From: an uncultured bacterium
Lineage (GTDB): Bacteria > Acidobacteriota > UBA890
DNA length: 10,752 nucleotides
Direction: 5' to 3'
Assembly: GCA_937922775.1 (NCBI GenBank)
Contig: CALAKE010000114.1
Location: 1-10,752, forward strand
This document shows positions 7,849 to 10,752 of this stretch, piece after piece; position 1 is the stretch's first letter, and every line of letters begins with the position of its first letter. Under the pieces are notes generated by a model, which saw only the letters and a list, made by a program, of their open reading frames with translations, ran no database searches and was not told the DNA's origin. Made by a program: the position numbers and the translations under genes.

Positions 7849-10536
7849 GTGACTACCAAAAGCAAGAAGAAGACCAGACTCTTCCTTATCGACGCCAGCG
7901 GGCACATATTCCGCGCCTACTACGCCATTCCCGAGCTCTCGAACTCCACCGGGATGGCAACCAACGCTGTCTTCGGGTTCACGAACATGCTGCGACGGCT
8001 GCTGCGGGAGGAGGCTCCAGACTATGTCGCCGCCGCATTCGATCCGCCAGGCCCTACCGTCCGGCATGAGCTTTACCCGGAATACAAGGCCTCACGGGAC
8101 GAGACGCCCGAGGACCTGATTGCACAGTTTCCCTACGTCCGGAGGGTTTGCGAGGCTCTACGCGTGCCCGTCCTCGAAATCGAGGGCTACGAGGCCGACG
8201 ATGTCATAGGTACGATGGCGTTGAAAGCTCGGGAGCGGGGCATCGAGACGGTGATCGTCTCGGAAGACAAAGACCTCCTGCAGCTCGTGGGCGATGGCGT
8301 AACCATGCTGTCCGAGCGCGGCGGGCGCAGCACGTACGACACGACCCGCGTCGCCGACAAGTACGGCGTGCTCCCCGAGAGCATCCCTGATCTGCTGGCT
8401 CTCATGGGGGACAGCGTCGACGACATCCCCGGCGTCAAGGGGATCGGCGCGAAGGGCGCCCAGATGATCCTCGGGGAATACGGCGACATCGAAACTGCCA
8501 TCGAGCACGCCGACGAGATCACCCGCATGAAGTACGGAGAAAAGCTGAAGGCCGACGCCGACATGGCGCGCCTTTCCAAGCAGCTCGCCACAATTTTCAC
8601 CGACTTGCCGTTGGAACTCGATCTCGATGCCCTGCGAGTCCAAGAGCCCGACCGTGGTGTGGCCCGCGAGCTCTTCTCTGAGCTCGAATTTCGCACCCTG
8701 ACGGAAGAGTTCACAGACGTCGGGGCCGAGGAAACCGAGTACCGAACGCTCGCGGGAATCGACGACCTGAAGGCCGCAATCGAGAACATTCGAAAGGCTG
8801 GGCGGGTCTCTTTCGATCTCGAGACGACGCACATCGAACCGACGCAAGCGGAAATTGTCGGCGTGGCTTTGAGCTGGGAGCCTGCCACCGGTGCCTATCT
8901 GCCACTGACCCACGACGGCTTGCAGGCCGATAACGCGATGAGCGTGGGCGAGGCATTGGAGCTGTTGCAGCCGGTGCTGGCCGATTCATCGATCGACATC
9001 ATCGGGCAGAACTTGAAGTACGACCTCGTCGCTCTGAAGCGGTACGACATCGAGAACGTGCACGTCACCTTTGACACGATGATCGCCTCCTATTTGGTGA
9101 ACCCGACGCGGACGGGGCACGGCCTCGATGGACTGGCCATGGACTTCCTCGGCGTCAAAATGGTGAGCTTCAAGGACGTTCTGCCCAAGAAGGGGGCGAC
9201 CTTCGCCGAGGTACCGATCGATGTCGCTACCGAATATGCAGCCGAGGATGCTGACGTCGCGCTCCGTCTCGCGGACATTTTTGCGCCCGAGCTCGAAGCG
9301 CAGAACCTGACCGGCCTGTACCGCGACCTCGAGCTCCCGCTCATGCGCGTGCTCGTGGACATGGAGTGTCGCGGTGTTCGCATCGACGCCGATTACCTGG
9401 CGAATATGGGCAAGCAGCTCGGCCGCGAGCTCGACGTGCTGCGCGAGAAGATCTACGCGGGCGCCGGCGGCGAATTCAACATCAATTCTCCGAAGCAGCT
9501 CGCCGAGGTGCTTTTCGACAGGCTCGGTCTGCCGAGCGGTGGCCGCACCGCCAAGACGGGGAGTCGTTCGACCCGGGCAGCCGTGCTCGAGCAACTCGCC
9601 GACGAGTATCCGATTGCCCGGCAGATCATCGAATACCGCGAGCTCGCCAAGCTCAAGAGCACGTACATCGATGCGTTGCCAGCTCTGATCAATCCAAGAA
9701 CCGGCCGGGTGCACACCTCCTTCAACCAGACAGTCGCGGCCACCGGCCGCTTGAGCAGCAGCGACCCGAATCTGCAGAACATACCGATACGCCGCCCCCT
9801 CGGTCGTCAGATCCGCAAGGCTTTCATCCCTGCCGACGGCAACGTGCTGATGACCGCCGACTACTCGCAAATCGAGCTTCGCATCATGGCCCATCTATCG
9901 GGCGATTCGCGCCTGTGTACGGCCTTCCGCGAGGGGGTAGACGTGCATCGCGCCACCGCGGCCGACATCTTCGGTGTCGCGCCCGAGGAGGTGACTCGTG
10001 AACAGCGAGACCGTGCCAAGGTCATCAACTTCGGCATCATCTACGGCATGGGATCGCAACGCCTCGCGCGGGAGTTCGAGATCAGCCAGAAGGAGGCGCG
10101 CGCGTTCATCGACAATTACTTCGGCATTTACGCGCAGGTGAAGAGCTGGCTCGACAACACCGTGGAGCAAGCAAAAGAAGACGCGTACGTGACCACGCTG
10201 CTGGGCCGCATCCGACATCTGCCCGAGCTCATGAGCTCACAGCGCGCCGTTCAATCGTTCGGCGAGCGCGTCGCTGTGAACATGCCGATTCAGGGCACAG
10301 CGGCGGACATGATCAAGCGCGCCATGATTACCTTGCACGCACGCCTGCGGGATGAGGGCCTAGCAGCCGGCATGATCATCCAGGTGCACGATGAGCTCGT
10401 GCTGGAGGTCCCCGAAGACGAGCTCGAGGCGACCGAGCGCGCGGTGCGGGAAGAGATGGAAGGCGCCATCGAGCTGGATGTACCCCTCGAGGTCGACATC
10501 GGTTGGGGTCCCAACTGGATGGAAGCAAAACCCTGA
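7849..10536 (+). CDS. polA: DNA polymerase I, full length with 5'-3' and 3'-5' exonuclease domains
   Basis: This 895-residue cytoplasmic enzyme fills gaps and removes RNA primers during lagging-strand synthesis and excision repair. The 5' nuclease (about 1-290) has D15, the GYEADD acidic cluster (about 113-118), SEDKD (138-142) and GDSVDDIPG (187-195). The proofreading domain (about 305-490) keeps all metal ligands: D323-x-E325, N388...D392 and Y463...D467, so 3'-5' exonuclease should be active, unlike in Thermus-type enzymes. The polymerase domain (about 500-895) has motif A DYSQIELR with D671, motif B K724...F728...Y732 (KVINFGIIYG), and motif C HDE 847-849. F728 corresponds to the Phe associated with ddNTP discrimination in E. 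coli Pol I. The GTG start is forced: an in-frame TAG lies at 7837-7839 with only three codons between, and the next Met (36) would remove D15. No Shine-Dalgarno sequence precedes it. Length is close to E. coli Pol I (928). The gene is apparently monocistronic and diverges from the beta-barrel gene. Confidence 0.97.
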   Translation: MTTKSKKKTRLFLIDASGHIFRAYYAIPELSNSTGMATNAVFGFTNMLRRLLREEAPDYVAAAFDPPGPTVRHELYPEYKASRDETPEDLIAQFPYVRRVCEALRVPVLEIEGYEADDVIGTMALKARERGIETVIVSEDKDLLQLVGDGVTMLSERGGRSTYDTTRVADKYGVLPESIPDLLALMGDSVDDIPGVKGIGAKGAQMILGEYGDIETAIEHADEITRMKYGEKLKADADMARLSKQLATIFTDLPLELDLDALRVQEPDRGVARELFSELEFRTLTEEFTDVGAEETEYRTLAGIDDLKAAIENIRKAGRVSFDLETTHIEPTQAEIVGVALSWEPATGAYLPLTHDGLQADNAMSVGEALELLQPVLADSSIDIIGQNLKYDLVALKRYDIENVHVTFDTMIASYLVNPTRTGHGLDGLAMDFLGVKMVSFKDVLPKKGATFAEVPIDVATEYAAEDADVALRLADIFAPELEAQNLTGLYRDLELPLMRVLVDMECRGVRIDADYLANMGKQLGRELDVLREKIYAGAGGEFNINSPKQLAEVLFDRLGLPSGGRTAKTGSRSTRAAVLEQLADEYPIARQIIEYRELAKLKSTYIDALPALINPRTGRVHTSFNQTVAATGRLSSSDPNLQNIPIRRPLGRQIRKAFIPADGNVLMTADYSQIELRIMAHLSGDSRLCTAFREGVDVHRATAADIFGVAPEEVTREQRDRAKVINFGIIYGMGSQRLAREFEISQKEARAFIDNYFGIYAQVKSWLDNTVEQAKEDAYVTTLLGRIRHLPELMSSQRAVQSFGERVAVNMPIQGTAADMIKRAMITLHARLRDEGLAAGMIIQVHDELVLEVPEDELEATERAVREEMEGAIELDVPLEVDIGWGPNWMEAKP

Positions 10537-10548
10537 TGAAGATCGCGA

Positions 10549-10566
10549 TCCTCGCCGGGCCGAGGA
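10549..10566 (+). terminator. Small hairpin just after polA, weak terminator candidate
   Basis: TCCTCG (10549-10554) and CGAGGA (10561-10566) can form a 6-bp stem around a 6-base loop, CCGGGC, starting 12 bases after the polA stop. The run after it is AG-rich rather than T-rich, so an intrinsic terminator is doubtful. Confidence 0.25.
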
Positions 10567-10603
10567 GAAATGAGGAGGAATAGGGGCCTCACACTACTGT
10601 CGG

Positions 10604-10633
10604 GCTTCTTACTAGTAAGTTACTAGTAGAAGC
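10604..10633. repeat. AT-rich near-perfect palindrome built from two TTACTAGTA units
   Basis: GCTTC(T)TACTAGTAA, a central G, then TTACTAGTAGAAGC form a 14-bp inverted repeat with one unpaired T. The inner part is also a direct duplication of TTACTAGTA (10609-10617 and 10620-10628), 11 bases apart, and the first unit with its next base (TTACTAGTAA) is itself a perfect palindrome. The AT-rich core stands out in this GC-rich DNA. It could be an operator with two half-sites, or a polA 3'-end hairpin (11-bp stem if the central seven bases loop out). It lacks a T-run for a classical terminator. Confidence 0.6.
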
Positions 10634-10752
10634 AGAGGGACAATATGTGAGCCGCGAGAAGGTAGCGGGAAGGTCGTGACCAGCATTCGGTACGCTCGCC
10701 ATTGACCCCGGGTGGCCACGTCTTCCGATCCCAGGATGCCAATCTCTCGGCA

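Noticed and set aside
8986..9894. Minus-strand open frame of 302 codons antisense to polA
   Set aside because: The plus strand encodes conserved proofreading and polymerase sequence throughout. The antisense frame has no recognisable domain.
10570..10626. 18-codon open frame after polA with GAGGAG upstream
   Set aside because: The GAGGAG is only two bases from the ATG, the product is too short to judge, and the frame ends inside the palindrome. It is noted only as a possible disrupted peptide.
10624..10752. Minus-strand frames open to the right edge of the window
   Set aside because: They are about 40-50 codons without a recognisable motif or codon signal, which is not enough to call the end of a neighbouring gene.

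Overview
The window looks like the chromosome of a GC-rich diderm (Gram-negative) bacterium. Two outer-membrane beta-barrel genes (a DUF5916 family protein and a carboxypeptidase-regulatory-domain barrel), a kinase H-box of the HEVNTPL type and an NtrC-type regulator together fit Acidobacteriota or a nearby soil or sediment lineage. This placement is an inference from protein style, since there is no rRNA or other marker here. I see no mobile element, CRISPR array, tRNA or rRNA.

Layout: the window opens inside a plus-strand DUF5916 gene (1-1059). It converges, across a short gap with a terminator-like hairpin, on a minus-strand two-component pair. That pair is a 962-residue membrane histidine kinase (2594-5482) followed 28 bases later by an NtrC-family sigma-54 activator (1162-2565). 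Upstream of the kinase, 5483-5817 is non-coding and partly AT-rich. Further upstream on the same strand is a 594-residue carboxypeptidase-regulatory/beta-barrel protein (5818-7602) with no recognisable TonB plug. A 246-base divergent promoter region separates it from a complete plus-strand DNA polymerase I gene (7849-10536). The last 216 bases hold a small hairpin and a striking AT-rich palindrome but no gene I can support.

The main point of interest is the kinase/regulator operon. Its upstream region carries a near-consensus sigma-54 (-24/-12) promoter, TTGGTACG-CTAT-TTGCT on the minus strand. About 115-136 bases upstream of the predicted start of transcription lie two similar dyad sequences (CCAAATTTTTGG and TCAAATATTTGG), exactly 21 bases apart. 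This is the geometry expected of tandem enhancer sites for an NtrC-family dimer pair. The operon's own response regulator keeps the GAFTGA sigma-54 contact motif. The simplest reading is a self-contained, positively autoregulated sigma-54 circuit, driven by a kinase that has a periplasmic PDZ domain, a ComP-like polytopic membrane domain, and GAF and PAS domains. The input signal and the other targets are not visible in the window.

polA is a normal full-length housekeeping gene with all three catalytic domains intact. Its GTG start is fixed by an in-frame stop three codons upstream, has no Shine-Dalgarno sequence, and sits at the predicted transcription start of a sigma-70-like promoter, so the mRNA may be leaderless.
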